Assembly (NCBI RefSeq): GCF_034440735.1
Contig: NZ_CP140098.1
Coordinates: 2,907,501-2,971,500 of the forward strand
Source: Deinococcus sp. AB2017081
GTDB lineage: Bacteria; Deinococcota; Deinococci; Deinococcales; Deinococcaceae
Direction of reading: 5' to 3'
DNA: 64,000 bases
Shown here: positions 1 to 9,476 of the stretch, piece after piece
Layout: each line of letters begins with the position of its first letter
How positions within the stretch are numbered: the first letter of the stretch is position 1
Notes under the pieces: model-generated
The model's database searches: none
Told to the model about the DNA's origin: nothing
Seen by the model: the letters and a program-made list of their open reading frames with translations, nothing else
Made by a program: the position numbers and the translations under genes

Positions 1-294
1 GTCGGCATCCTGACCGCCGGGCGGCTGGTCGACACGGTGGATCTGCGGGCACGTCAGGCCGCGTACCGCTTCCGGGTGGACGATCCGGTGGCGGCGGCGG
101 CCGTGCTGGAACGCCTGCCCTTCGTGCGCAAGGTCAGCACCCGCACGCCGTATGCCGTGGCGCACCTGGGCGGCGAATCCCGCGTGCCCGACGCCCTGGC
201 CCACCTGGGTGCCGAGGGCATCCGGGTGTTCGAGGCCAGCCCGGATCACTTCGACCTGTACGAGTACTACCGCGAACGCGTGGAGCAGGCCTGA
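1..294 (+). CDS. ABC transporter ATP-binding protein, C-terminal part (5' truncated by window)
   Basis: The open frame enters from the left edge and gives 97 residues. The first visible residues, [10 protein letters not shown], match the segment that follows the Walker B/H-loop region in ABC ATPases, where the line 'GIL..GRLV' is common. The rest is the variable C-terminal domain. Walker A, signature and Walker B motifs would lie outside the window. The next gene, 49 bp downstream on the same strand, encodes an ABC-2 type permease, so the two probably form one exporter. The substrate cannot be told. A shorter start at position 37 is possible by codon but would cut into the conserved part, so the gene is treated as partial. 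Confidence 0.75.
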   Translation, partial: VGILTAGRLVDTVDLRARQAAYRFRVDDPVAAAAVLERLPFVRKVSTRTPYAVAHLGGESRVPDALAHLGAEGIRVFEASPDHFDLYEYYRERVEQA

Positions 295-343
295 TGCCTG
301 TTCCCTGCCCCATGTTCCCTGACCCCGTGCCCGGAGGCCGCCC

Positions 344-1117
344 ATGCTGACCCTGCTGATGCTCGAGTACCGCAAGCTGTTCGGAGCGCGCAGCGTCAAG
401 CTGGCCCTGCTGGTGACCCTGCTGCTGCCGCTGGTCTGGGCCTTCGCGCCGCGCCTGACCGAGCTGATCCGGGTCAACCTGATCAGCGGCTGGCAGCTTC
501 CCGCCGTAAGCATCGGCGTGACCATCCAGTACCTGCTGCCGCTGTTCATCGCGCTGACCGTCGCCGAGATGATCGGTGCGGAGGTCGCGCAGGGCACCCT
601 GGCTCCGCTGCTGCTGCGGCCGGTCGACCGCACGAAGGTGATCGCCAGCAAGCTGATCGTGGCCCTGACCTATCCGTTCATCCTGCTGACCACCACGGTG
701 GTCGGCTCGCTGCTGGCCGGCATCCCGCTGGGCTTCGGCACCTTCCTGGGCGGCACGGGCCTGGGGCCCGGGCTGTTCGTGGGGGTGGGGCAGCTGTCCA
801 GCGGCGCGGCCTTCGCCGAGGTCGTGCGCGGCACCGCCCTGGCCGGCGTGGCGCTCATGCCGATCGCCGCGCTGTCCCTGCTGTACGGCGTCCTGTACCT
901 GAACACGGCGGCGGCGGCCCTGGCCACCTTCGCCACCCTGATCCTGATGCGCCTACTGGTCGTGTTCCCGGAGACGATCCAGCGCATCCTGCTGACCTCG
1001 CACCTGGGCATCTACGCCCAGCAGGGCGACATCGTGCAGCCCCTGATCCTGCTGCTGATCTACACAGCGGGCTTCGGACTGATGAGCATCTTCGCCTTCG
1101 ACCGCCGCGACGTCTGA
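344..1117 (+). CDS. ABC-2 type transporter permease
   Basis: A 257-residue integral membrane protein with about six hydrophobic segments, starting after a short cytoplasmic N-terminus ([13 protein letters not shown]). The pattern of an N-terminal helix, a '[20 protein letters not shown]' stretch near residues 70-90 and a C-terminal helix ending in FAFDRRDV is typical of the ABC-2 permease family, where the cytoplasmic 'E...GTL..LL.RPV.R' segment follows the second helix. A good ribosome binding site (GGAGG, six bases before the ATG) fixes the start. It follows the ATPase gene and probably makes the membrane half of an exporter. The transported substrate is unknown. Confidence 0.8.
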   Translation: MLTLLMLEYRKLFGARSVKLALLVTLLLPLVWAFAPRLTELIRVNLISGWQLPAVSIGVTIQYLLPLFIALTVAEMIGAEVAQGTLAPLLLRPVDRTKVIASKLIVALTYPFILLTTTVVGSLLAGIPLGFGTFLGGTGLGPGLFVGVGQLSSGAAFAEVVRGTALAGVALMPIAALSLLYGVLYLNTAAAALATFATLILMRLLVVFPETIQRILLTSHLGIYAQQGDIVQPLILLLIYTAGFGLMSIFAFDRRDV

Positions 1118-1187
1118 GCTGCACCACACCCAGGGGGAGGGCCGCGTGTCCTCCCCTTCTCGTCGGCTACAGCGCTAGCCTGAGGCC

Positions 1188-1592
1188 ATGACCGCGCCTA
1201 TTGCCCTGACCACGGGCGGCACCCTGTACGAGCGCATCGGGCCGGAGGCGCTGGCCGCGCTGGTGCAGACCTTCTACACGCATGTGGCGGCCGACCCTGA
1301 GCTGGCCCCGATCTTCCCTCCTGATTTGACCGTCACAGCCGAGAAGCAGCTGGCCTTCCTGACCGGATTCATGGGCGGGCCGCCACTCTTTCACCAGCGC
1401 TACGGCAATCCCATGCTGCGGGCGCGGCACCTGCCGCACGAGGTCACACCCCGGCGGGCACAGGCGTGGATGGCGTGCATGGCCGCGGCCCTGGCAGCCA
1501 CGCCGCAGATCGCCCCGGCCGACGCGCAGGAACTCTACACGGCGCTGTCCCGCGTGGCTGTCCACATGGTGAACACGCCGGATCACAGGTAA
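1188..1592 (+). CDS. Group II truncated haemoglobin (trHbO type)
   Basis: A 134-residue protein with the truncated-globin pattern: 'LYERIG' near the start, Tyr30 at the B10 position (QTFYTHV), a shortened CD region with DPELAPIFP, the proximal His81 in 'RARHLPH', and Trp94 at the G8 position typical of groups II and III. It binds haem and probably reacts with O2, NO or peroxide in the cytoplasm. The ATG has no ribosome binding site; a TAGCCT box at 1176-1181 ends six bases before it, so the mRNA is probably leaderless. It stands alone between an ABC transporter and an aromatic amino-acid gene. Confidence 0.85.
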   Translation: MTAPIALTTGGTLYERIGPEALAALVQTFYTHVAADPELAPIFPPDLTVTAEKQLAFLTGFMGGPPLFHQRYGNPMLRARHLPHEVTPRRAQAWMACMAAALAATPQIAPADAQELYTALSRVAVHMVNTPDHR

Positions 1593-1681
1593 GCACCACG
1601 CCCACCGAGTACATGGACAACTCTTTACATTTGACTAGTACGGTTGACCCGGCCCGGGGAGGCCTTAACTAGACTGCGCCC

Positions 1682-2770
<1,089 letters not shown>

Positions 2771-2784
2771 CCGGAGCCGTGTAG

Positions 2785-2822
2785 CGGAGATGCCCCACCA
2801 GCTCATCTGGTGGGCATCTCCG
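2785..2822 (+). terminator. Hairpin terminator after the DAHP synthase gene
   Basis: CGGAGATGCC-CCACCAG and CTGGTGG-GCATCTCCG pair over 16 bp with one bulged C and a five-base loop (CTCAT), starting 14 bases after the stop codon. The T-tract is weak (TTAT). The neighbouring minus-strand operon also ends toward this site, so it may work in both directions. Confidence 0.75.
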
Positions 2823-2943
2823 TTATCACCTGCAGAGGTGGAACCTCGTGGCGGTGAGACCACTCGATGACCTCACCGTCAGGGCGCAGATCTTCCCCAC
2901 CGTTCAGGCAGGCACACGCCACCCGGTCACGACACGAGGGGCC

Positions 2944-3666
2944 TTACCGGTTGCGGGTCTTGACCTTCAGCTCGTAGGGGGTGGCCGGCGTCAGGCTCAG
3001 CTTGCCCTGCGTCCGGCTGGCCGACTGCAGCCGCAGGGTCACGACATTCGTGGTGGCGTCGAAGGCAAAGGGCACGGTGCCCGCCGGGATGGACAGGTCG
3101 TCGGCCAGGGGCGCGGTCACCGCACTGGAACTGGTCTGATACGCGGCAACGCTGGTCGGGATGGTGGCGTGCTCGGTGCCACATGCCCCGGGAGCCGGGG
3201 CCGGGTTGGCGGGGTCGCTGATCCGCACCTCCAGCAGGCCATAGGCGTCGGCGTCGTGCACGGTGTTGCCCTTGTAGGTCGCAGGGAGACTGGTGCGGGG
3301 GACGTACCGGAACGCATGCAGCCGCCACGCCACGATGGTGCTGGGATCGGCCGTGCATGTGAGCGGCTGGGTGACAGGCACCAGCACGGCCAGGCAGGGC
3401 TGCGTCCCGGTCAGGGCACATGTGCTGGTACCGCCCAGTCCGTCCGGAAGGCTCAGCCCGGTGTACACGCCCGCCCCGGCCCGGATCTGGTCGGCCAGAT
3501 AGCCGCTGGTGTCGCTGAGCGTCTGGAGGCGCTGTGCCTGGCTGATCTGCACGCCGCTGAGCCGGGTGGTGCTGCCCTGGAGTTCCAGCGCGGCGATGGT
3601 CACGACCGCGAAGATCGCCATGGCGACCAGGATCTCGATCAGCGTGAAGCCGTCCGTGCGGGTCAC
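2944..3666 (-). CDS. Prepilin-type minor pilin (PilW-like), last gene of pilin operon
   Basis: The 240-residue product starts MTRTDGFTLIEILVAMAIF, a class III signal: PilD-type peptidase would cut after Gly6 and methylate Phe, and Glu11 is the conserved Glu5 of the mature pilin. A hydrophobic helix of about 20 residues follows and the rest is a secreted globular domain with four or more cysteines. It belongs to the type IV pilus or competence pseudopilus. Its ATG overlaps the stop codon of the gene before it by four bases (ATGA), so the two are probably translationally coupled. PilW-like is chosen from size and from its place at the end of the cluster. Confidence 0.82.
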   Translation of the reverse strand: MTRTDGFTLIEILVAMAIFAVVTIAALELQGSTTRLSGVQISQAQRLQTLSDTSGYLADQIRAGAGVYTGLSLPDGLGGTSTCALTGTQPCLAVLVPVTQPLTCTADPSTIVAWRLHAFRYVPRTSLPATYKGNTVHDADAYGLLEVRISDPANPAPAPGACGTEHATIPTSVAAYQTSSSAVTAPLADDLSIPAGTVPFAFDATTNVVTLRLQSASRTQGKLSLTPATPYELKVKTRNR

Positions 3667-4082
3667 GCGGGCCTCGCGATGTCCACCCGGTAGGTGCGGG
3701 TCGGGGCGGTGCTGCCCGTGCCCAGCTGACAGGTGATGCTCACCTGGATCAGCATGGGCCGTGGTGTGGGGCTCGTGCCGATGGTGCCGCTGCGGAGTGT
3801 CGCCATGCTGGGAGCACCACAGGTCACGCCACTCTCGTCGTTGCCGGTCAGGGTCACGGACAGCGCAGTGCGGTCGAAATCCGCCTCCAGCTGCTGCCGC
3901 GCCTGCTCGAACCCGGCCCGCATGAGCAGCACGGCCCGCTGCTCCTGACTGCTGGTCTGGTTCACGCGGTTCAGGCCCGGCAGCGCCCCCGCCGTGGCCA
4001 GCATGATGATCGCCAGCAGCGAGATGGCCACGAGCATCTCGACCAGCGTGAAGCCCTGGGTGGATGGAGAAGATCCGGTCAT
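3663..4082 (-). CDS. Prepilin-type minor pilin (PilV-like)
   Basis: The start chosen (MTGSSPSTQGFTLVEML) gives 139 residues with the prepilin cleavage site after Gly10, Phe11 as the first mature residue and Glu at mature position 5. A longer upstream frame exists but would overlap the previous gene and bury the signal. ATGA overlaps at both ends link it to the flanking pilin genes. The helix is followed by a small globular domain. It is probably a minor subunit that helps start or cap the type IV pilus used for DNA uptake or twitching. Confidence 0.82.
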   Translation of the reverse strand: MTGSSPSTQGFTLVEMLVAISLLAIIMLATAGALPGLNRVNQTSSQEQRAVLLMRAGFEQARQQLEADFDRTALSVTLTGNDESGVTCGAPSMATLRSGTIGTSPTPRPMLIQVSITCQLGTGSTAPTRTYRVDIARPA

Positions 4083-4522
4083 GGTGTCACGCTCTTGCCC
4101 ATCACGCTGATGATCCGTACGTTCCGGGTGATGGCGGCGTTGCGGCCGGACGCGAAGGAGACGGTGACCGGCGCGGCGTCCAGCGTGCCGTAGGGCGGAT
4201 ACAGGATGACCGCTCTGGCCGCGCTGGCTCTGGCGTTGCCCAGGGTGTAGGTGTTGGTGGGTGTCCACGCGCCCGCCGTGAAGGTCTCGACCGTGGCGAC
4301 GTTGCTGCCGGCGGTCACGCTCAGCCGGATCTGTGCTCCCCGGCGGGCCAGGCCACGCGCTGCCTCCAGCCGCTGCTGGTAGGCCCCGGCCACCTGCGCG
4401 GTCTCCAGGGTGGCGAGGTACCGCAGATACACGGGCACGGCCATGCCCAGCACGATGCCCAGGATCGCCAGGCCGATCAGCAGCTCGATCAGGGTGAAGC
4501 CCTGCACTGGGCCGCGTCTCAC
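4079..4522 (-). CDS. Prepilin-type pseudopilin (GspH/PilE-like)
   Basis: Translation from a GTG at 4522 gives 147 residues, MRRGPVQGFTLIELLIGLAI, with cleavage after Gly8 and the conserved Glu13. The GTG shares bases with the TGA of the upstream gene (GTGA). The frame stays open far upstream, but that part is a shadow of the PilX-like gene. The hydrophobic helix is followed by 'VYLRYLATLETAQVAGAYQQRLEAARGLARR', typical of pseudopilins. It should sit in the inner membrane before assembly into the pilus. Confidence 0.83.
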   Translation of the reverse strand: MRRGPVQGFTLIELLIGLAILGIVLGMAVPVYLRYLATLETAQVAGAYQQRLEAARGLARRGAQIRLSVTAGSNVATVETFTAGAWTPTNTYTLGNARASAARAVILYPPYGTLDAAPVTVSFASGRNAAITRNVRIISVMGKSVTP

Positions 4523-6270
4523 TGCTGCCGCCAGGTGCCGGCCTGCGGCGCGAAGGTCACGGCTCCGGTGCCCTGCGTGATGTCGTACAACACCTTCGGG
4601 TCGTACTGGATCTTGCGCCCGGTGCCCAGGAACTCCGTGGTGGTGTTGTCGATGGCAACCACATCGTTGTTGCCATCGAGCACACTGCCCTCCACGACGA
4701 TGGCCCCACACAGCTGCAGGTTGCCCTGAATGCGCAGATTGCCGCGCACGTAGAGCAGGCCGTTCATGTTGCAGGCGTCGGACTGCGTCTGGTTGATGGT
4801 CAGGTCGCCGTCGACGATCAGGATGCCGGTGCCGTTGAGTTTCGGGTTGGCGTTCAGGTTCACCGAATGGGTGGTCGAGGTGAGCCACGTCACTCCGGAC
4901 ACGGTGCGGCCGGCCGCCGAGAATTTTGACTCGTCGACGACCCTGGACATCGCCCTCAGATCGTCGGGGGTCGTGCCGAAGGTCTTGGTGAACAGCGTGT
5001 CGCCCAGTGGGCTGGGCACGATGGTCGTACTCGCCAGCGACATGACGCCGCCCACCGGGGCTTCCTTGCCTGGACTGAAGGTGCCGGCCGTGACCACACC
5101 CAGCGTGGACTTCGAGACGGGCTGGCCTTCGTTGAAGGTCGCCAGGGCCACGGCATTCGGCGTCGTCGGCGACCACGTCACGCCGAACGACGTGCCGGAC
5201 GCCGTGGTGGCGGGAACTGAGCTGACCGTCGCAGAGTATGTGATCGGCGGAACGCCCAGGGTCACCGCGACCCGGTCGCCCTGGAGGAAGGTCTCACTGT
5301 TGTGGACGGTCATGCTACTGGCCGTGAGGCCCGTCAGGCCGTTGAGCACCAGATCTGCGTTGGCCGCGACGGGCACGTAGGGGGTCAGCAGGGACGCCGG
5401 GAGATCCGTCGGGGTCAGGGTCACGGTCTGTGCGGCGGCGTCACTGGCATCCACCCGGAACAGGCCGGTCGGGGCACCCACTCCCAGGGTGCCGGTCACG
5501 CTGGACACCAGCGGCATCCGGACGTAACTGCCGGCAACCAGCGAACGGAGCAGCCGGGCATTGCTGGCGCTCGCGTCCATGACGACCGGGGTGCCCTCCG
5601 AGACACCCAGGGCACTCTTGCGCTTCAGACTCAGGTAGGACGGGTAGACCGCACCGGCCGGATCGCCCAACGTGGCCCCACCCACACTGGCGTTTCCGTT
5701 CAGGTTCACGCCGGGGTACGACGTGACCGCGCCGGGCACGGTGAGGCGGGGCAGGTTCCGTTGCGACACCGCGAAGCGCTGGGTGACGCTGCTGCGGCCC
5801 AGGCTGCTGGTCGCCGTGCTCGTGATGTCCACGGCATTCAGCTCATTCACGCTGCTGAACGAGGCCGGCACGGTGCGAACCACCTTCATCGACACACTGG
5901 CGTCGGTCACCGTGAAGGCTTTCATGGTTCCGCCCGTTGAGCACGCGGTGCTGGCCAGCGCCGTGTCCAGGGTCGCCGCATTCGTGGCGCTGCCGAAGTT
6001 CATGCCCTGGCGGGTGCAGTCCAGAAAGCGGGCCATCCCGGATTCTGCACCCAGCAGCAGACGGGCGCTGGCCGCGTCGTCGGTGGCCGTGCGGCGGGTG
6101 CCGAGGCTGACCTGGGTGGTCGCCACGATCACGGCCGTGAGCGTCATGCCCGTCATCAGCACCGTGATGATGGCCGTACCCCCGTGCTCACGACGGGCCA
6201 GCCGAGCCCGCCCTCTGCCCGGCGGAGGCGGCAGATGTGCTGTAGCACCAGCGATGTGACTCTCGTTCAT
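4519..6270 (-). CDS. PilX-like / ComZ-like large pilus-associated protein
   Basis: From an ATG at 6270 this encodes 583 residues. Near residue 30 there is one hydrophobic helix (GTAIITVLMTGMTLTAVIVA) followed by 'SARLLLGAESGMARFLDCTR', the PilX N-terminal pattern, which lacks the usual GFTL prepilin signal. The long exported part is rich in Ser/Thr, and near its end 'GLLYVRGNLRIQGNLQLCGAIVVEGSVL' reads like stacked beta-solenoid turns. Thermus ComZ, the pilus-tip DNA receptor, has a similar place among minor pilins, so a DNA-uptake role is inferred. The start is uncertain: starts at 6339 or 6399 are in frame and none has a clear ribosome binding site. Confidence 0.65.
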   Translation of the reverse strand: MNESHIAGATAHLPPPPGRGRARLARREHGGTAIITVLMTGMTLTAVIVATTQVSLGTRRTATDDAASARLLLGAESGMARFLDCTRQGMNFGSATNAATLDTALASTACSTGGTMKAFTVTDASVSMKVVRTVPASFSSVNELNAVDITSTATSSLGRSSVTQRFAVSQRNLPRLTVPGAVTSYPGVNLNGNASVGGATLGDPAGAVYPSYLSLKRKSALGVSEGTPVVMDASASNARLLRSLVAGSYVRMPLVSSVTGTLGVGAPTGLFRVDASDAAAQTVTLTPTDLPASLLTPYVPVAANADLVLNGLTGLTASSMTVHNSETFLQGDRVAVTLGVPPITYSATVSSVPATTASGTSFGVTWSPTTPNAVALATFNEGQPVSKSTLGVVTAGTFSPGKEAPVGGVMSLASTTIVPSPLGDTLFTKTFGTTPDDLRAMSRVVDESKFSAAGRTVSGVTWLTSTTHSVNLNANPKLNGTGILIVDGDLTINQTQSDACNMNGLLYVRGNLRIQGNLQLCGAIVVEGSVLDGNNDVVAIDNTTTEFLGTGRKIQYDPKVLYDITQGTGAVTFAPQAGTWRQQ

Positions 6271-6909
6271 GAGAGTTTCAGAATCGTCTGTTGTCTGTCC
6301 CAGCCACGTCACTTCACGCGCCGAAACGGTGTGGTTCGCCATTCGGGCCACCCCAATCAGGGTGCCGTCCATCAGATGGTTCGAACCGTTTCTGAACACA
6401 GAGATGAGTCAGGATTGGGATCGACACATCATTCGTTGCGCCTCGCTTTGATTCTACGATCATTTTAAAATACTTCAGACAATCTAAGATACGTCAAGCG
6501 CACAAAAATATCACTAAACTGCCTCTGATTGAGAAATCAATGTTATTTATGATTTATCAGCCCTGCACACGACACACAAGAAGGACGGTATCCTTCGCTC
6601 CTCTCATTTGCATGAGGCCCAGTGAGCAGACAGAGGTAGGAGGCGGGTCTGGCACTCAGGTCCCATATCGCGGATCGGGTTGCATTGACGGCGCGGTGCA
6701 CCCACTCGCCCGAGCAACCACGGCACCTGCCTGAGAGCGCGCTGCCAGTTCCGGCTCCCGGAGGGTGTTCCGACATGCTCACCGCACCCCGGTGATCGTC
6801 TGGAGCGCTCTCCTCTCGCCCGATCCGGCGCTGCCGACAACGAGATCGGCGCTCCGCCGCTGGTCTCTTCATGTCAAGGACGAGCCTTCGGTGTGACCTG
6901 CACCATGGA
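6271..6909. other. Long intergenic region with AT-rich patch
   Basis: No convincing gene is seen here in either direction. Positions about 6430-6600 are unusually AT-rich for this genome, including runs such as CATTTTAAAATA and TGTTATTTATGA. The patch lies upstream of the pilin operon and probably holds its promoter. The rest, to 6909, is GC-rich, and the frames that stay open have arginine-rich, low-complexity translations typical of non-coding frames. Confidence 0.5.
6467..6497 (-). promoter_or_regulatory. Possible sigma70 promoter of the pilin operon
   Basis: On the minus strand TTGACG (6492-6497) and TATTTT (6467-6472) are spaced 19 bp apart inside the AT-rich patch, about 200 bp before the likely ATG of the first pilus gene. 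The spacer is two bases longer than ideal, so this is only a candidate. Confidence 0.35.
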
Positions 6910-7500
6910 TCAGAACGTGGTGGCCTCAGAACCAGACGACCTGTCCGGCCTGGCCTCCACCGCCGGACGCAGCGGAAAGGTGTGGAGTTCCTGCACCTCC
7001 CCCCTGGATTCACGGGTCAGGCTCAGGGCCTCGACCGTGAAGGTGCTGACCGGCGGCTGACGGGTCTGCACGTCCTGCCACAGCATGTCCGCGGCCCAGG
7101 GAAGCACGCCCAGCGCGAGCGTGAGGTGGGGCCGGTAGTCCGCGCCGTCGTAGGGTGCCCGGCTGCTCGGCCCCACCCCGAGGACGAGGTCATGGAGGTG
7201 CAGCAGCGGACCATCCGGCTCGCACTCCAGGAAGATCACACCGGGCAGGCGCTTCCAGCCCCGGAGACGCACCTCGAAGGCCGGCAGGTCACGCAGGGCC
7301 GAGCGCAGGCCGGAGACCAGCTCGCTGCTGGACAGCGGCGTCTGGAAGGGTGCCCGCAGGTTCAGGTGCGGCGTCCCGAATCCGGCGACGTTCAGGTCAC
7401 GCTGCAGCCGCCGCATCCAGGTGTCGAGCACCGCCGGTGGCCACGCGACCACCGAATGCAGGGGGCCGGTCACGTCGACGACCGGGGGCGGAGTGGTCAT
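6910..7500 (-). CDS. 2H phosphoesterase / 2'-5' RNA ligase family protein
   Basis: The 196-residue product has the two His-containing motifs of the 2H phosphoesterase superfamily, HLNLRAPF (about residue 45) and HLTLALG (about residue 125). In this superfamily they act on 2',3'-cyclic phosphates or 2'-5' linkages in RNA or nucleotides. The ATG at 7500 lies 14 bp after the stop of the SufR-like regulator, so the two genes are probably co-transcribed. A longer frame runs through the regulator and is not used. The natural substrate cannot be told; RNA repair or nucleotide processing is possible. Confidence 0.75.
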   Translation of the reverse strand: MTTPPPVVDVTGPLHSVVAWPPAVLDTWMRRLQRDLNVAGFGTPHLNLRAPFQTPLSSSELVSGLRSALRDLPAFEVRLRGWKRLPGVIFLECEPDGPLLHLHDLVLGVGPSSRAPYDGADYRPHLTLALGVLPWAADMLWQDVQTRQPPVSTFTVEALSLTRESRGEVQELHTFPLRPAVEARPDRSSGSEATTF

Positions 7501-7514
7501 GGGTGCGTGCGCCT

Positions 7515-8159
7515 TCAGCCGATACGGTAGCGGCACGCCGCCTGCCCGCACGCGATGCGTCGATCCCGCTGCACCGGGACGTCGAGCACCTGCAGGTACA
7601 GGCCCAGTTCGGACTCGCACAGCTGCGGATACTGCCGGGCCACCGTCAGGTTCGGGCAGTTGCGCTCGGTCAGGTACCACACGTCGCCGTCCTGCTCGAC
7701 GGTGGTATCGAAGCCCTGCTCGTCCAGCCGGGCTGCCAGGGTCTGCACGCGCTCGCCCAGGGAACCGGCAGCGGCCAGATCGTCGCGCAGGCGCCCGGCC
7801 AGCTCGACGTTGCGGGCATCCAGGACGCGCAGCACGGCACCCTCTCCGAACAGCGACTCGATATGCCGCAGGACATCGACACACAGGGTCGAGTAGGTCT
7901 TGGGAAACGCGGCCTCGCCCCGTTCGGACAGCGTGAAGACGTGCTGGGGCCGGCCACGCCCACCCGGACGCTCGGTGCGGCACACGATCAGCTCCTGCTC
8001 CTGGAGGTCACCCAGGTGCCGCCGCGCGGCGGGCACACTGACCTCCAGCCGCTGTGCGAGATCCTGCGCCGTCAGCGGGCCGTGCCGCTTGACGAGTTCC
8101 AGCAGCCGGGACTTGGTGCGCTCCGGCATGGGCGTGCCGAGGGCGGGCAGCGCGCTCAT
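7515..8159 (-). CDS. SufR-like Fe-S cluster-binding transcriptional regulator
   Basis: This 214-residue protein has an N-terminal winged helix (about residues 15-80; PLTAQDLAQRLEVSVPAARR is the recognition part) and a C-terminal region with four cysteines at 168, 181, 204 and 209. The pattern ERNCPN, then QLCESEL, then GQAACRYRI matches SufR-type repressors, which hold a [4Fe-4S] cluster and control Fe-S assembly genes. The upstream neighbour on the same strand is an Mrp family Fe-S carrier ATPase, in keeping with that role. A 29-bp near-palindrome lies 10 bases before the ATG and suggests autoregulation. A second in-frame ATG at 8129 is possible. Confidence 0.72.
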   Translation of the reverse strand: MSALPALGTPMPERTKSRLLELVKRHGPLTAQDLAQRLEVSVPAARRHLGDLQEQELIVCRTERPGGRGRPQHVFTLSERGEAAFPKTYSTLCVDVLRHIESLFGEGAVLRVLDARNVELAGRLRDDLAAAGSLGERVQTLAARLDEQGFDTTVEQDGDVWYLTERNCPNLTVARQYPQLCESELGLYLQVLDVPVQRDRRIACGQAACRYRIG

Positions 8160-8169
8160 ACCGATTCCG

Positions 8170-8198
8170 ATTGAGTCGGTTCCTTGAACCGATTCAAT
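8170..8198. promoter_or_regulatory. Operator-like palindrome upstream of SufR-like gene
   Basis: ATTGAGTCGGTT and AACCGATTCAAT form 12-base arms around a five-base spacer, with a single G/T mismatch. The element ends 10 bp before the start codon of the regulator, where it would cover the promoter, and is a likely binding site for the regulator itself. It differs from the cyanobacterial SufR site (CAAC-N6-GTTG). Confidence 0.6.
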
Positions 8199-8242
8199 CC
8201 GGCCGAAGGGACTCGTAGAGCTGCGAAGCAGAGAAGGACAGA

Positions 8243-8315
8243 GAGACCGGCTCTGCGCAGTGAAGCCGCGACCGGCGCTGTCCCGGTGGTGGCGCAGTAG
8301 AGCAGAGTCGGTCTC
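8243..8315. repeat. Widely spaced inverted repeat after mrp
   Basis: GAGACCGGCTCTGC (8243-8256) and GCAGAGTCGGTCTC (8302-8315) are inverted copies with one G/T mismatch, 45 bp apart. The right arm overlaps the mrp stop codon, so in mrp mRNA the repeat could fold into a 3' stem. It may be a terminator with a long loop or part of the control region of the next gene. Confidence 0.4.
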
Positions 8316-9378
8316 ATACGACGGTCAGCTGATCCGGCAGGCTGGCCAGGGAACGCACGCTGATCTGGCCGGCCAGCGTGCGCGCCGCATGTGCGAGCGC
8401 GATCGACGCTGCAGAACCGGGGTGGGCCAGGACACCCGGGGTGCCCTGATCCGCGTCCGCACGCAGATCCACGTCGATGGGCACCTCGCCCAGCAGGGGA
8501 AACTGATCGCCCAGCCGGCGGCTGCCGCCCCGGCCGAACAGGTCGTAGGTCAGGCCCGTGTCGGGCGCGACGAAGTAGCTCATGTTCTCGATGACGCCCA
8601 GCACCGGTACGCTGGCCTTCCGGAACATGTCGATGGCGCGGGCCGCGTCAATCAGTGCCACGTCCTGGGGGGTGGTCACGATGACCGCACCCGTGACCTG
8701 AACGGTCTGGGTCAGCGAGAGCTGCACGTCCCCGGTGCCGGGCGGCAGATCCACGATCAGGTAGTCGAGTTCGCCCCACGCGGCATCCTTGATGAACTGC
8801 TGGATGGCCGAGTGAAGCATGGGGCCCCGCCACACCAGCGCCTGGCCGGCTGGAGACAGGTTGGCCATGCTCAGGAACTTCAGTCCGTGGGCCTCCAGGG
8901 GCTGCATCTTGCGCTCAGCGTTCGCCGTGACCTTCGCGGCGCCCTGGCCCATCATGTGTGCCACGCTGGGGCCGTACACGTCGGCATCGAGCAGACCCAC
9001 GCGGGCGCCGTCCCGGGCCAGACTGGCCGCGAGGTTCACGGCCACGCTGCTCTTGCCGACCCCCCCCTTGCCGCTGCCGACCAGGATGACGTGCTTCACG
9101 CCGGGCAGGGCGGGCTGCGCGGCGGCGCGCACCATCGCGCCGAAGGTCACGACAACGCCGTGGATGCCGGGCACCGCCTGCACCGCCGCGCGCACATCGC
9201 CCTCGATCCGGTCTTTCAGGGGGCACGCCGGGGTGGTGAGGTTCACCTTCACGTGGGCCACCCCGGCCCCGTCGACCTCGGCACGCTCGATCATGCCGAG
9301 CGAGACGAGATCACGGTGCAGTTCAGGATCATTCACGGTGCCCAGGGCAGCCATCACGGCTTCACGCATATGCGCCAT
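8314..9378 (-). CDS. mrp: Mrp/NBP35 family P-loop ATPase (Fe-S cluster carrier)
   Basis: The 354-residue protein has an N-terminal DUF59/MIP18 domain (about residues 4-80, with TTPACPLKD) and an ATPase domain with Walker A GSGKGGVGKS at 101-110 and 'VDLPPGTGDVQLSL' farther on. Mrp proteins carry [4Fe-4S] clusters to target enzymes. The usual CXXC in the 'SYF.CP.CG' segment is absent: here it reads SYFVAPDTG. The DUF59 cysteine is kept. ATG codons at 9378 and 9369 are both possible and neither has a clear ribosome binding site. The gene lies 154 bp upstream of a SufR-like regulator on the same strand. Confidence 0.85.
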   Translation of the reverse strand: MAHMREAVMAALGTVNDPELHRDLVSLGMIERAEVDGAGVAHVKVNLTTPACPLKDRIEGDVRAAVQAVPGIHGVVVTFGAMVRAAAQPALPGVKHVILVGSGKGGVGKSSVAVNLAASLARDGARVGLLDADVYGPSVAHMMGQGAAKVTANAERKMQPLEAHGLKFLSMANLSPAGQALVWRGPMLHSAIQQFIKDAAWGELDYLIVDLPPGTGDVQLSLTQTVQVTGAVIVTTPQDVALIDAARAIDMFRKASVPVLGVIENMSYFVAPDTGLTYDLFGRGGSRRLGDQFPLLGEVPIDVDLRADADQGTPGVLAHPGSAASIALAHAARTLAGQISVRSLASLPDQLTVV

Positions 9379-9463
9379 TAGTACCGCATGAACACAGCCG
9401 CAGCAAGCCACGACGTCACAGACGGACGCCTGAACCGTGCCGCCGCCGCGGGACGGCAGCATC

Positions 9464-9469
9464 TATACT
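9464..9469 (+). promoter_or_regulatory. -10 box for a leaderless mRNA
   Basis: TATACT ends seven bases before the GTG start of the pseudokinase gene, so transcription should begin at or next to the start codon. No matching -35 element is obvious. Confidence 0.6.
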
Positions 9470-9476
9470 TGCGGTC

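Noticed and set aside
6543..7013. Open frame in the region between the pilin operon and the 2H phosphoesterase
   Set aside because: Arg- and Ser-rich translation without a ribosome binding site or promoter, and it runs into the real gene on the same strand.
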